64,000 nucleotides of DNA from Mycobacterium alsense (GTDB taxonomy: Bacteria; Actinomycetota; Actinomycetes; Mycobacteriales; Mycobacteriaceae), in assembly GCF_002086635.1 (NCBI RefSeq), contig NZ_MVHD01000004.1, forward strand, positions 106,259-170,258, written 5' to 3'. A program made the position numbers and the translations under genes. The notes beneath the pieces were generated by a model. That model was not told where the DNA came from and ran no database searches. It was given only the letters and a program-made list of their open reading frames with translations. This document shows, one piece after another, positions 1 through 8,356 of the stretch. Numbering within the stretch: the stretch's first letter is position 1; every line of letters starts with the position of its first letter.

Positions 1-972
1 CCCAAGGTGATCATCTCGATGGACCCGCCCGAACACAATAAGATGCGCGGGCTGGTGAGCAGCGTGTTCACCCCACGCGCCATCGCGGCGCTGGAAGACA
101 TGGTGCGCGACAAGGTCTACGAGCGCATCCACGCCCTCGACCCGTCGTCCTTCGATGTGGTGGCCGACTTCTCGGCCCGGTTCCCCAACGAGGTCATCAC
201 CACCATGCTGGGCGTGCCGAAGCGGGACCGCGACCAAATCCGGGTCTGGCTCGACCTCCTGCTCGAACGCCGCCCGGGCGAGATCGCCACCACCCCTGAA
301 GGGTTCGACGCCTCAACGAAGACCGGTCTGTATTACTACAACCTGGTACGGCAGCGTCGCGCCGAACCCCGCGACGACATGATCAGCCGACTCATCGAGA
401 CCGAGATCGAACGAGACGGACAGGTGGAGAAGCTCACCGATGTGGACATCACCGGATTCGCGACCATGCTTGGGGGGGCGGGCGCCGAGACCGTGACCAA
501 GCTCATCGGCAACGCCATGGTGGCGTTCGCCGACTTCCCCGATCAGTGGCAGAAGTTGCGGGAGGACCGCGGCAAGATACCCGCGGCGATCGAAGAGTTG
601 TTGCGCTACGAGGCGCCGTCGCAGTACCAGGTCCGCACCGCCACCCGCGACGTGATGTTGCACGGCAAGGTGATTCCCGAGGGCGCCGCCGTGCTGCTCG
701 TCACGGGCTCGGCGACGCGCGATGAGCGGATGTTTCCCGATCCCGATCGGCTGGACATCGACCGGGAGCGCAAGATGGGCTTCAACCTGGCGTTCGGCTA
801 CGGCATACACAGCTGCCTGGGTGCGGCGCTGGCGAGGATGGAAAGCCGCATCGCGCTCGGGGCGCTGCTCGACCTCATCCCTGAGTACGAAGTCGACCGC
901 AGCGGGTTGCGCCGGGTGGCAATGTCGAATGTTTTTGGCTGGGCCAACGTTCCTGTGCGCAAGAAAGGCTGA
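1..972 (+). CDS. Cytochrome P450, 5'-truncated by the window edge
   Basis: Haem-thiolate monooxygenase; the reading frame is open from base 1, so the N-terminal part (roughly the first 80-90 residues of a ~400 aa P450) lies outside the window. Visible in order: the SMDPPEHNKMR segment typical of the C-helix region, an I-helix oxygen-binding motif GAGAETVT, the K-helix EELLR (ExxR), and the haem-binding loop FGYGIHSCLG carrying the cysteine ligand. It ends in VPVRKKG. The substrate cannot be read from sequence. The next gene is convergent and about 200 bp away, so this one belongs with genes to the left of the window. The stop codon is embedded in a small hairpin. Confidence 0.93.
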   Translation, partial: PKVIISMDPPEHNKMRGLVSSVFTPRAIAALEDMVRDKVYERIHALDPSSFDVVADFSARFPNEVITTMLGVPKRDRDQIRVWLDLLLERRPGEIATTPEGFDASTKTGLYYYNLVRQRRAEPRDDMISRLIETEIERDGQVEKLTDVDITGFATMLGGAGAETVTKLIGNAMVAFADFPDQWQKLREDRGKIPAAIEELLRYEAPSQYQVRTATRDVMLHGKVIPEGAAVLLVTGSATRDERMFPDPDRLDIDRERKMGFNLAFGYGIHSCLGAALARMESRIALGALLDLIPEYEVDRSGLRRVAMSNVFGWANVPVRKKG

Positions 973-986
973 TTCGCTTCGAATCA
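970..986 (+). terminator. Stem-loop at the P450 stop codon
   Basis: Perfect 7-3-7 inverted repeat TGATTCG-CTT-CGAATCA that begins at the TGA stop of the P450. There is no T-tract, as is common for mycobacterial terminators. It lies between convergent genes. The terminator role is inferred from position and symmetry only. Confidence 0.4.
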
Positions 987-1169
987 CTCTGATGGTGCCT
1001 CATGCTGGACGGCGCTGCCAGTGGTGGCCGAAGCATTGATGAGCATCACCGGCTTGTGCTCGGGTATCACCGTGCCATGAAGCTCGACATCGACTTTGCT
1101 CCAACGGATGTCGTATTGCGATGGTCCCTCGTAACGCGGCAGAATCACGAACGCTCCTTGGCTGGAGCG

Positions 1170-1721
1170 CTAGGCCCCGACGCCGCCCTCCTTCAGGAAG
1201 TTGACGGTGTACTCCTGGCTCGTCAGCCCGTCGGGCTCGAGCCCGATCAGTGCCAGCAACGATTTCCACTCGGCCGAGTCGACAAACCAGTCCCAGCGCG
1301 TGATATGCCCGTTCTCGTCGGTCCAGATATAGTCCCATTCCCGCAGTTCCAACCGTGTCCCGTCGGGCAGTGTCCCCGCATAGGTATCGCAGGAGGAGAA
1401 GCCCCAATCGCCAGCCACACATTCGAATGGGCTGATTAGCCGGTAGTCCGGCATGTGCTTCCACCACATGCGCCACTCCGGGGTGAGAATATCGCCGTCC
1501 GGCGCATACTCGGCGATGGCCGCCGCGACCTCGCCGGAGAGCATATCGGCGGCCGACTGCGGGACACCGTCGTTAAACAGGGGGCTCATCATCACAGAAT
1601 CGGGTGCCCAGACGAATTCGTCGCCGAATGTGACGTGGCGGTTGCGTTCAATCGGTTTTGCATAGCCCTCCCACTTCGCGAAGGCGATCCTTTCGTGTAG
1701 CGCCACGCGGTCCCGGGTCAT
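1170..1721 (-). CDS. SnoaL/NTF2-like protein
   Basis: 183 aa protein of probable NTF2/SnoaL-like alpha+beta barrel fold. The C-terminal half has the typical strand pattern ELREWDYIWTDENGHITRWDWFVDSAEW, read here as short pieces: REWDYIW, then ENGHITRWDWF. Members include small-molecule isomerases, cyclases and hydratases as well as non-enzymatic carriers, so no reaction is assigned. A longer frame exists upstream, but the ATG at 1721 is preceded by GAAAGGAC and starts 14 bp after the stop of the LLM gene, so it is preferred. It is the last gene of the minus-strand operon that begins with the alcohol dehydrogenase at 4979. Confidence 0.65.
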   Translation of the reverse strand: MTRDRVALHERIAFAKWEGYAKPIERNRHVTFGDEFVWAPDSVMMSPLFNDGVPQSAADMLSGEVAAAIAEYAPDGDILTPEWRMWWKHMPDYRLISPFECVAGDWGFSSCDTYAGTLPDGTRLELREWDYIWTDENGHITRWDWFVDSAEWKSLLALIGLEPDGLTSQEYTVNFLKEGGVGA

Positions 1722-1735
1722 CTCATGTCCTTTCG

Positions 1736-2689
1736 CTAGTGCAACTCGGCGAATCTCTTCAAATAGGGCCATGCGATCGCGGGCGGTATCCCGCCGCACA
1801 ACGGCGAGATGTTGAACACCTCACCCGCTGCGACGCGCTTCCGCGCTTCGTCGACCGAGAGGATCACATGCGACGACGTATTGCGAAGCTCGTCGATGGT
1901 CGTGGCGGTGGTGATGTTGGCAGACACGGCGTTGCCGGGGTTCCACTCCGAGTAGGCCATTGCATCGTGCAGGAGGTACTTGCCTATCTCGTCCCACGCC
2001 GCGTCGACGTCGTCGGCGACGAAGCAGTTGGTCGCCGCGTCACGCTCGGGGATGAGGACGAAGCCGGGCTCGAATCCGTTGTCGCGGCAGGCTTTTTCGT
2101 AGGCATCCCGCATTCCGGGCACTCCGCCGTTGGCAAGCAACCCGAGACCGTTGCGTCCAGCACGCCGGGCGGCTGCCAGGCTGGCACCGCCCCAACTCAT
2201 CATGGGACCTTCCGGCGTGCGCGGCCGTGGGGTGACCCTCATTCGCCTGCCGCCGTGTTCGATCTCTTCGCCGGCAAGGAGGCGGCGTAGCACGCCGAGC
2301 TTCTCGTCCGCCAGCCTGCCGCGGTCGGACATAGAGAGTCCGAAGTGTTCGTATTCCTCAGCGCGATATCCGATTCCGAATACGTAGCTGGCTCTGCCCG
2401 CGCTGATATGATCCAGCACGGCGATGTCCTCGGCCAGCCGTGCCGGATCGTAGAAGGGCAGCAAAATCGTCAGGTTCAGCATCAGGTGCTTCGTGCGAGC
2501 GGCAATGGCCGCGCCGAGCAGCAACGGCGACGGCAGATAACCGTCGTCTGCGCAGTGGTGTTCGCACAGTACGACGGCGATACAGCCATGCTGCTCGGCC
2601 CATGCCGACATCTCACTGGCCGCGGCGTACAACTCGGTGGCCGGCGCTCCGATGGAGGGCGCTCGCATGTCGAAGCGAAGGGTGAACAT
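1736..2689 (-). CDS. LLM-class flavin- or F420-dependent oxidoreductase
   Basis: 317 aa luciferase-like (beta/alpha)8 protein. It has the early VVLCEHHCADDGYLPSP region, the LNLTILLPFYDPARLAEDIAVLD core in which P and DP are conserved, and GRASYVFGIGYRAEEYEHFG, the standard LLM G-x-G-Y segment. Such enzymes use reduced FMN or coenzyme F420 for hydride transfer or monooxygenation; which cofactor cannot be decided here. The ATG at 2689 is chosen over an upstream in-frame start because that would overlap the preceding SDR by about 40 bp. It sits 7 bp after the SDR stop. With its operon partners it probably performs redox steps on a small carbonyl or ring compound (inference). Confidence 0.85.
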   Translation of the reverse strand: MFTLRFDMRAPSIGAPATELYAAASEMSAWAEQHGCIAVVLCEHHCADDGYLPSPLLLGAAIAARTKHLMLNLTILLPFYDPARLAEDIAVLDHISAGRASYVFGIGYRAEEYEHFGLSMSDRGRLADEKLGVLRRLLAGEEIEHGGRRMRVTPRPRTPEGPMMSWGGASLAAARRAGRNGLGLLANGGVPGMRDAYEKACRDNGFEPGFVLIPERDAATNCFVADDVDAAWDEIGKYLLHDAMAYSEWNPGNAVSANITTATTIDELRNTSSHVILSVDEARKRVAAGEVFNISPLCGGIPPAIAWPYLKRFAELH

Positions 2690-2696
2690 AGCCTGT

Positions 2697-3530
2697 CTAA
2701 CCGCGCTGCCGTGCGTCCGAACCCATGACTTCGGCACTTGCCTGCATGATCAAGCGAACCACTTCGTTGCGTGTCATGGACTTGAAGAGTTCAGACGCCA
2801 TCCGGACGTCATCGCCCGTGGCGATCGTCGGTCCGTTGCCAAGGTTGGCGAACGCCTCATCCACCACGCTCGCCGCGGTCACCGCACCCTGGGGAATCTC
2901 GTCGACAGATTTGAGTCGGCCGCGCTCGAACTCCAGTTGCCGCAGAGCCGGTGTGTCGGTCATGCCGAGGACCAGACCCAGGACGTCCACGCCCTTGTCG
3001 TGCAACTCCGCCCACAGCCCCTCAGTGAAAACCATGTCGAAGGCCTTGGTTCCTCCGTATGCCACCATGTTTCGGCCGCCGGCCAGCGCAGCACCCGAAG
3101 TAAAGTTCACGATGCCGCCTCGTCCTCGCTCCACCATGAGGCCCGCGAAGTGGTGACACAACCGCATCAGCACCAGGCAGTTGCGTTGCAGCAGGGCTTC
3201 GGCTGCCGATACCGGATTGGCAAGAAAGGGTTGGTACTTCGGATCCCCGCCGGCGCAGTACACCAGCATGCCGACCTCGAGGTCTGCGGTGGCGTCGATA
3301 ATGGACTGCGAAGCGTCGGCCTCGGTCAGATCGATGGCGAGCGTCCGAGTTTCGACACCGGTGCGCTCGTGAATTGCCTCGGCCACCGTGTCGAGAAGGT
3401 GCTGGCGACGAGCGACGAGCGCAACGTTCACTCCTTCCTGCGCCAACCGCTCGGCGAACAGCGCGCCGCATCCGTCGGATGCGCCGACGATCACCGCCCA
3501 CGGTCCGTATCTCTGTGCGATGTCACCCAT
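2697..3530 (-). CDS. Short-chain dehydrogenase/reductase (SDR)
   Basis: 277 aa NAD(P)-dependent oxidoreductase of classical SDR fold. The nucleotide-binding loop is VIVGASDGCGALFAERLA, followed by VALVARR (an arginine after beta-2, suggesting NADP preference), the CAGG segment replacing NNAG, a catalytic serine in NFTSGAAL, and the YGGTK Tyr-Lys pair. The C-terminal extension of about 60 residues after TDTPAL is longer than in minimal SDRs. The start overlaps the end of the SnoaL-like gene by 8 bp, so the two are translationally linked. Substrate unknown. Confidence 0.88.
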   Translation of the reverse strand: MGDIAQRYGPWAVIVGASDGCGALFAERLAQEGVNVALVARRQHLLDTVAEAIHERTGVETRTLAIDLTEADASQSIIDATADLEVGMLVYCAGGDPKYQPFLANPVSAAEALLQRNCLVLMRLCHHFAGLMVERGRGGIVNFTSGAALAGGRNMVAYGGTKAFDMVFTEGLWAELHDKGVDVLGLVLGMTDTPALRQLEFERGRLKSVDEIPQGAVTAASVVDEAFANLGNGPTIATGDDVRMASELFKSMTRNEVVRLIMQASAEVMGSDARQRG

Positions 3531-3930
3531 GGGCGCCCGTCACTGCAGCAAGCCGTACCGAGGTGTAGGTACGACGGTCGATCCGCCAACCGTCCGGCGT
3601 CCGTACGGCGTGGTCGTCGTAGTAACCGACGGGGTTCGCGCCCGAGCCGTCCTCCATCAGGACCAGTGCGTCGACGTAGGTGCGGATCGTCGCGGTGTCG
3701 GTGTCTATTGCTATGGCCTGGTTGGTCATTCGATGGATCGTGTGCGCCGCGCCGGCGTGGGCTGCCTCCATAAACTGTGCAACCTCCGCACCACCCGTCC
3801 ACTGGCCGACCACACCGTAGTCGACGCGCGCATCCTCGGTGAAGACTGTCGTGAGAAGCCAGTATTGCTGGCTGTCGATTGCGGTTGCGTACCGGACCGT
3901 GAGGTCGAAAACGTCGTCGCGGTCCGACAT
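3523..3930 (-). CDS. SnoaL-like polyketide-cyclase-fold protein
   Basis: 135 aa protein with the classical SnoaL_4 pattern: DLTVRYATAIDSQQYW, then LLTTVFTEDARVDYG, a middle helix, TNQAIAIDTDTATIRTYVDAL, and a last strand GWRIDRRTYTSVRL. Relatives catalyse aldol or isomerase reactions on cyclic ketones, or act as ring-hydroxylating dioxygenase beta-subunit-like scaffolds; no specific function is claimed. It sits between the zinc ADH (TGATG, 1 bp overlap) and the SDR (8 bp overlap), so it is firmly part of this operon. Confidence 0.8.
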   Translation of the reverse strand: MSDRDDVFDLTVRYATAIDSQQYWLLTTVFTEDARVDYGVVGQWTGGAEVAQFMEAAHAGAAHTIHRMTNQAIAIDTDTATIRTYVDALVLMEDGSGANPVGYYDDHAVRTPDGWRIDRRTYTSVRLAAVTGAHG

Positions 3931-4979
3931 CAGAGGTCACCGTTCGGGTGGATCACGACGCGGGGTGGCCCGTCGGACCGCCGCGCCGCCTCCAGTGCCG
4001 CGGGCACCTCGTCCAGACCGATGATCTTGCCGACGCTGGGCAGTGGGTCCAGCTTCCCCGCGACGACCGCATCCAGAACGCCGTACCAGTCCTGCGGTAG
4101 CGGCCCTCCACCGAACTGCAGAGTGAGGCCGTTTCGTGTGGCTGCGGTGATGTCGAGGGTGTCGCCGGTGTACCAGCCACCCGCGCAGTAGATGCGCGAC
4201 GAGAACTCCGCCTCCGCGACAATCTTGTCGATGAGACCCGCAGCACCAACGCATTCGAATACCACGGCGGAGCCGGCCAGGTGGCGCTCGGCACGAACCT
4301 TGCGGAAGACCTCGAACACCGACTGCTGTGCCGGGTCGACCAGAACATGCGCGCCGAACCCCGTGTGGGCCAGTTCGCGGCGGTCGGCGCTGAAGTCGGA
4401 CACGATGATCGGATCAGCCCCGCGCGCGCTCAGCGCAGCGACCGCGGACAGCCCGATGGCACCCGCGCCTAGGACGATCGGGATCTCGCCGGGCTGCAAG
4501 TTCGAGGCGCGGACGTAGAACTCGCCGACGGCGAAGGCGTCGACCACAGCGACCGCATCGCTGGACACCGCACCCTCTATCACCCTCGCCGTTGCCTCTG
4601 GTACAACGAGCAACTCACCGAAACTGCCCTGGGCCTCGGGGTGCTGTCCGATGATGCGTAAACCGCCGGCGCCGCCATCGACCAACCGGATAGGCATCGA
4701 CGTCACCCTGGCCCCGGTCGGGAAGGCATCGCTGCATCCAGGGCCATGGCCGATCACCTCACCCACGAACTCGTGCCCCATGACGATGTCGCGGTCGGGG
4801 TCGTAGAGCGACCGGCCCGTCGGATCATCGACCGCCAACTCGGGATGGTCCATGTAATGCACATCGGATGCGCAGATCGCGGTGCTGAGCGTCTTGAGCA
4901 GCAGGTCACCCTGGCCGGGGATGGGATCGGCAGTCTCGCGAACCGTAAGCTCACCGCCCCGCAGCACCACGGCACGCAC
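3930..4979 (-). CDS. Zinc-dependent alcohol dehydrogenase (MDR family)
   Basis: 349 aa medium-chain dehydrogenase. The catalytic zinc site is seen as ICASDVHYMDH (Cys) and GHEFVGEVIG (His-Glu). The four-cysteine structural zinc lobe of liver ADH is absent. The Rossmann motif is VLGAGAIGLSAVAAL, followed by IIVSDFSADRR. The FECVGAAG and GGGPLPQDWY segments are typical. The start is GTG at 4979 with GGAGG 13 nt upstream. It is the first gene of the operon and divergent from iclR; a palindrome in the shared promoter is the probable control point. Substrate unknown; likely a secondary alcohol produced inside this pathway. Confidence 0.9.
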   Translation of the reverse strand: MRAVVLRGGELTVRETADPIPGQGDLLLKTLSTAICASDVHYMDHPELAVDDPTGRSLYDPDRDIVMGHEFVGEVIGHGPGCSDAFPTGARVTSMPIRLVDGGAGGLRIIGQHPEAQGSFGELLVVPEATARVIEGAVSSDAVAVVDAFAVGEFYVRASNLQPGEIPIVLGAGAIGLSAVAALSARGADPIIVSDFSADRRELAHTGFGAHVLVDPAQQSVFEVFRKVRAERHLAGSAVVFECVGAAGLIDKIVAEAEFSSRIYCAGGWYTGDTLDITAATRNGLTLQFGGGPLPQDWYGVLDAVVAGKLDPLPSVGKIIGLDEVPAALEAARRSDGPPRVVIHPNGDL

Positions 4980-5000
4980 TGGCTCTCACATCCTCCGATA

Positions 5001-5018
5001 TTCTCTACTATTAGAGAA
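5001..5018. promoter_or_regulatory. Palindromic operator between the ADH operon and iclR
   Basis: Perfect 7-4-7 inverted repeat TTCTCTA-CTAT-TAGAGAA, 21 bp upstream of the ADH GTG and 52 bp upstream of the iclR ATG. IclR regulators normally bind such palindromes in the divergent promoter they share with their target operon, so this is the best candidate operator for the adjacent IclR. It differs in arm orientation from the GAGAAT-type sites found further right. Confidence 0.6.
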
Positions 5019-5070
5019 GTTTTATCCGATTACTGAGTCGACCGTAGGATGCGGCGCGAAGGGAGTCAAG

Positions 5071-5943
5071 ATGCGCGGAGTCGCTTCGGCGCCGGCCGAG
5101 CGTGTCCTCGATGTCGTTGAGTTGCTCAGCCGGCCGGAAAGTGGCGGGCACCGCTTTTCCGATGTCGCTCGCGAGCTCGGTCTTTCACAGGCGACGGCAC
5201 ACTCCATACTCAAGACTCTGTGCGACCGCGGTTGGGCGACCCGGGATCCCATTTCCAAAAAGTTTGTCCTCGGCCTGACTGTGGCCCTCATCGCGGAGAG
5301 GTTTGAAGCCACGCGCCCACTTCTGGCCGTCGCCCGCGAGGCCATCCGCCGTCTCGCAGAGACCACCCACATGCCGGCCTCGGTAGTCGAGCGCACTGGA
5401 GATGAACTGGTGATTACCGCGTTCGAAACTCCTGACGGGTCAACTAAACCGGTCGCTTCCCACGAGCGAATCCCATACGCCCCGCCGTTCGGGATCGCCT
5501 GCGCCGCTTGGGATATCCCAAGCGAGCAAGAATCGTGGATTCAGCGTGGCGCGGCAGGAGACACGTCGCTGGCAGAGCGCCTTCGCGCAGTGTTGGCTCA
5601 GACGCGAGACCGCGGTTATGACATCGATTGGATGACCCCGGCGCTGGCGCACGCGGCTCATGCGATCGAAACGTTGTCCAACGAGACAGTGCCCCACAAT
5701 CTGCGCTCCGTCGTCGACCAACTGCGCGTCGAATTCATTTCGGCGAACCTGCTATCCGGCGACAGCGCCCGCGATGCGCTCCCGGTTGCCACAATCTCGG
5801 CGCCCGTGTTGGACGCGAGAGACCATGTGCGACTCATTCTCGGGATCCACCCGCTACGCGCTATGACGACGAGCGAAATCCGTGCTGCGGCGGAACCGCT
5901 GCTGCGCGAGATCGACCGAGTGGGAGGTCACAGAGCGCCATGA
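5071..5943 (+). CDS. IclR-family transcriptional regulator
   Basis: 290 aa. The N-terminal winged helix-turn-helix spans about residues 8-65 (ERVLDVVELLSRP, FSDVARELGLSQATAHSILK, then the wing RDPISKKFVLG). It is followed by the IclR effector domain (RRLAETTHMPASVVERTGDEL, GIACAAWD, RGYDID). The start is ATG at 5071 with AGGGAG 5 nt upstream; an earlier in-frame ATG would run through the palindromic operator. It is divergent from the 1.2-5 kb operon, which is its probable target with a pathway intermediate as ligand (inference). Confidence 0.93.
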   Translation: MRGVASAPAERVLDVVELLSRPESGGHRFSDVARELGLSQATAHSILKTLCDRGWATRDPISKKFVLGLTVALIAERFEATRPLLAVAREAIRRLAETTHMPASVVERTGDELVITAFETPDGSTKPVASHERIPYAPPFGIACAAWDIPSEQESWIQRGAAGDTSLAERLRAVLAQTRDRGYDIDWMTPALAHAAHAIETLSNETVPHNLRSVVDQLRVEFISANLLSGDSARDALPVATISAPVLDARDHVRLILGIHPLRAMTTSEIRAAAEPLLREIDRVGGHRAP

Positions 5944-5952
5944 CGTGGGCAG

Positions 5953-5968
5953 GCGGGGTCCACCCCGC
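5953..5968 (+). terminator. GC-rich hairpin downstream of iclR
   Basis: Perfect inverted repeat GCGGGGT-CC-ACCCCGC beginning 9 bp after the iclR stop and lying between convergent iclR and tetR. No U-tract follows. The position and the strong stem suggest transcription termination. Confidence 0.45.
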
Positions 5969-6105
5969 GACTAACGGTGTTGGCTATGCGGCCCCTGAAT
6001 AGCGCCGGGGGCTGGTTCGGATACCGTTCAACTTTGTGGCGTGCGCGTGATCGGGTTGACTCACTGGTCACGCCGTCAGTTGGCTGTCTCGTGAGCTACC
6101 CGCTG

Positions 6106-6705
6106 CTACCTCTTGCGTCGGTCATGGGCGAAACCCCGCACGACGTGGGCGCGCACGAAGTCGGCCACTGCGTCGTCATCGCTCGTGTCGAGGTAGGGCG
6201 ATGGAGTGGTGAACAGCGAGAACAACATTCGCGCGAACCATTCGGTTGCCGCCTGGATGTCGAGGTCACTTCGCACCTCGCCGGTCAGTTTCGCGGCCGA
6301 GACATACGGCGCAAGGAATTCGCTGCATTCGCGCAGGAGGGTCGACGCGTTCTTGGTCAACATCAGGTCGACCTCATCGGAGTCGAAGTACGACTCGGGC
6401 TCCACCACCCGGCGAGCCTGGGTGACGAAGACGCCCGCCCGAGCCAGCTTGTCCTCGAGGGTGCTGCCGCCGTGGCGGTCGATTGCCCTGGCCAGCTTGC
6501 GATAGAAGCTCTGCGACGCCGCTTCCGCGCAGGCCTCGACGATCGTTTCTTTGTCCCGGAAGTACTCGTAGAACGTGCTCCTGGACACCTCCGCGGCGCG
6601 CACGATGTCGACGATCGTCGTCTTGCGCAACCCGTGCGTTCGGAAGCAGGTGAAGGCGGCCGAGATGAGCACCGCGCGCGTGTCGACGGCGGTCGCGCGA
6701 GTCAT
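6106..6705 (-). CDS. TetR-family transcriptional regulator
   Basis: 199 aa. The N-terminal TetR DNA-binding domain (about residues 8-55) shows LISAAFTCFRTHGLRKTTI, then DIVRAAEVSRSTFYEYFRDKETIVEA. The ligand-binding domain is unassigned. ATG at 6705 is preferred because AGGGG lies 8 nt upstream; an ATG at 6720 has no ribosome-binding site. It lies 23 bp after the Ltp2-like gene on the same strand, so it is probably the last gene of the igr-like operon and could control it by feedback. No operator could be assigned. Confidence 0.9.
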   Translation of the reverse strand: MTRATAVDTRAVLISAAFTCFRTHGLRKTTIVDIVRAAEVSRSTFYEYFRDKETIVEACAEAASQSFYRKLARAIDRHGGSTLEDKLARAGVFVTQARRVVEPESYFDSDEVDLMLTKNASTLLRECSEFLAPYVSAAKLTGEVRSDLDIQAATEWFARMLFSLFTTPSPYLDTSDDDAVADFVRAHVVRGFAHDRRKR

Positions 6706-6728
6706 CAGGTGCCCCTGCATTGGCGAAC

Positions 6729-7907
6729 TCAGCGATCCGGCGCGAGAATCAGACCGCTCGTCGGGACGCCCGTGCCGGACGTGACGAGCACGTGTTCGAC
6801 GTTGTCCACCTGATTGTGTGACGTGCCGCGCACCTGGCGGACACCCTCGGTGATGCCGTTCATACCGTGGATGTAGGCCTCACCGAGCAAGCCGCCGTTG
6901 GTATTGATCGGCATGCGGCCGCCGATCGACAACTCGTCCACCGAGACGAAGTCCTTGGCCTCGCCGCGACCGCAGAATCCGAGTTCCTCGAGTTGAGTGA
7001 AGACGAACGGCGTGAAGTGGTCGTAGAGGAACGCAGTCGATATGTCCCGCGGCTTCAGACCGGAATTGCGCCACAGCTTGTCACCGACGACGCCCATCTC
7101 GGGCAGGCCCGTGATGTCCTGGCGGTAGTAGCTCGTCATCACCTCGCCGTCGTAGGCGGCGCCCTGCGCGGCGGCGGTGATGACGGCGGGCGGCTTGGCG
7201 AGGTCTCGCGCTCGTTCGACGCTCGTCACCACCATCGCGACACCGCCGTCGCTTTCCTGACAGCAGTCGAGCAGCCGCAGCACCGGTTCGATGATCCATC
7301 GCGACTGCTGGTGCTGCTCAATGGTTATCGGCTTGCCGTAGAACCAGGCGTCGGGGTTTTTCGCGGCGTGCTTGCGGTCGATGACGGAGACCTTGCCGAA
7401 ATCGGCGTTGGTGACGCCGTATGTCGTCATGTAGCGGTGCGCGTGCAACGCGACCCAGGCCGCCGGCGTCATGAACCCGAACGGCGCATAGGGTGCCATC
7501 CACAGCGGCGTCACGCCCGGTTGGCGGCCGGCGCCGCCGAACCGGAAACCGGAGCGCTCGTTGAAAGCGCGGTAGCACACCACCGCTTGCGCCGCGCCCG
7601 TCGCGACCGCCATCGCGGCCTGCATCACGGTGCCCGCGGCAGCACCGCCACCGTGCGGAACCCTGGTGAAGAAGGTCAGGTTCTGGATTCCGACATTGCG
7701 TGCGACCTCGATTTCCTCGTTGTCGTCGACGCTGAAGGTGACCATGCCGTCGATGTCCGCGGGCCGCAATCCGGCGTCGTCGATCGCCGCCTTGACCGCC
7801 TCGCAGGCGAGCTGCATCTCGGTGCGGCCCGATTCCTTGGAGAACTCGGTTTGGCCGATGCCGATTACGGCGGCGCGACCGCCAATGCCGTCCGCGCCGT
7901 CACTCAT
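6729..7907 (-). CDS. Ltp2-like thiolase-fold protein (probable retro-aldolase)
   Basis: 392 aa thiolase-fold lipid-transfer protein. The start AAVIGIGQTEFSKESGR, the AYRAFNERSG segment, RKHAAKNP, FYGKPITIEQHQ, LYDHFTPF, EELGFCGRGEAKDF, INTNGG and YIHGMNG all match what I recall of M. tuberculosis Ltp2 (Rv3540c). Ltp2 cleaves a beta-hydroxyacyl-CoA side chain by retro-aldol reaction in complex with the DUF35 domain of ChsH2. The usual thiolase nucleophile is replaced (PHGGGAAAG where thiolases have a Cys), which supports aldolase rather than thiolase chemistry. Tyr in LYDHFT is a candidate catalytic residue. Its start overlaps the hydratase stop by ATGA. Confidence 0.88.
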   Translation of the reverse strand: MSDGADGIGGRAAVIGIGQTEFSKESGRTEMQLACEAVKAAIDDAGLRPADIDGMVTFSVDDNEEIEVARNVGIQNLTFFTRVPHGGGAAAGTVMQAAMAVATGAAQAVVCYRAFNERSGFRFGGAGRQPGVTPLWMAPYAPFGFMTPAAWVALHAHRYMTTYGVTNADFGKVSVIDRKHAAKNPDAWFYGKPITIEQHQQSRWIIEPVLRLLDCCQESDGGVAMVVTSVERARDLAKPPAVITAAAQGAAYDGEVMTSYYRQDITGLPEMGVVGDKLWRNSGLKPRDISTAFLYDHFTPFVFTQLEELGFCGRGEAKDFVSVDELSIGGRMPINTNGGLLGEAYIHGMNGITEGVRQVRGTSHNQVDNVEHVLVTSGTGVPTSGLILAPDR

Positions 7908-8356
7908 GAATCCACGCCTTGCAGCAGGCTGAGCACTGCCGTTCCGGAGACATGGTCGCCGAGGCTGTTGGTGCCTTTGAAGGTCACCTCGACAAGTCCC
8001 TCGGCGCCGGTCTTCGATTTGTCCGTGACGGACCCCGTGAACCGCAGCGCATCGTTCGGGTACGCCGGCACGCCGAGGCGAATGGACAGCTTCTTGATCA
8101 TCGCCTCGGGTCCCGCCCAATCGTTCAGGAACTTCACGCAGAGGCCGTTGGTGGTGAGGATGTTCAGGAAGATGTCCTTGGAGCCTTGGGAATTGGCGAA
8201 GTCCCTGTCGTGGTGCACCGGCATGTAGTCGCGGGATGCGATGGCGCCGGCGACGATCAGCGTGGTGGTCACCGGAACGTCCATCGGGGTGACTTCGTCG
8301 CCCACATCGATGGAGTTCCATGCCAGCGTCTTGGTGCGGTCGACGGTGGTGGTCAT
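7904..8356 (-). CDS. MaoC-type enoyl-CoA hydratase subunit, ChsH1-like
   Basis: 150 aa hotdog protein. The sequence SRDYMPVHHDRDFANSQGSKDIF is read in pieces: DYMPVHHDRD, then SQGSKDIFLNIL. It resembles ChsH1 (Rv3541c), the catalytic hydratase subunit that pairs with the MaoC part of ChsH2; the Asp-His hydratase dyad appears present. The expected partner is the MaoC protein at 9913-10485. Start ATG at 8356 has AGGAAGG upstream, inside the end of the ACAD gene (ATGA overlap). It would hydrate an enoyl-CoA side chain before retro-aldol cleavage by the downstream Ltp2-like protein. Confidence 0.85.
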   Translation of the reverse strand: MTTTVDRTKTLAWNSIDVGDEVTPMDVPVTTTLIVAGAIASRDYMPVHHDRDFANSQGSKDIFLNILTTNGLCVKFLNDWAGPEAMIKKLSIRLGVPAYPNDALRFTGSVTDKSKTGAEGLVEVTFKGTNSLGDHVSGTAVLSLLQGVDS

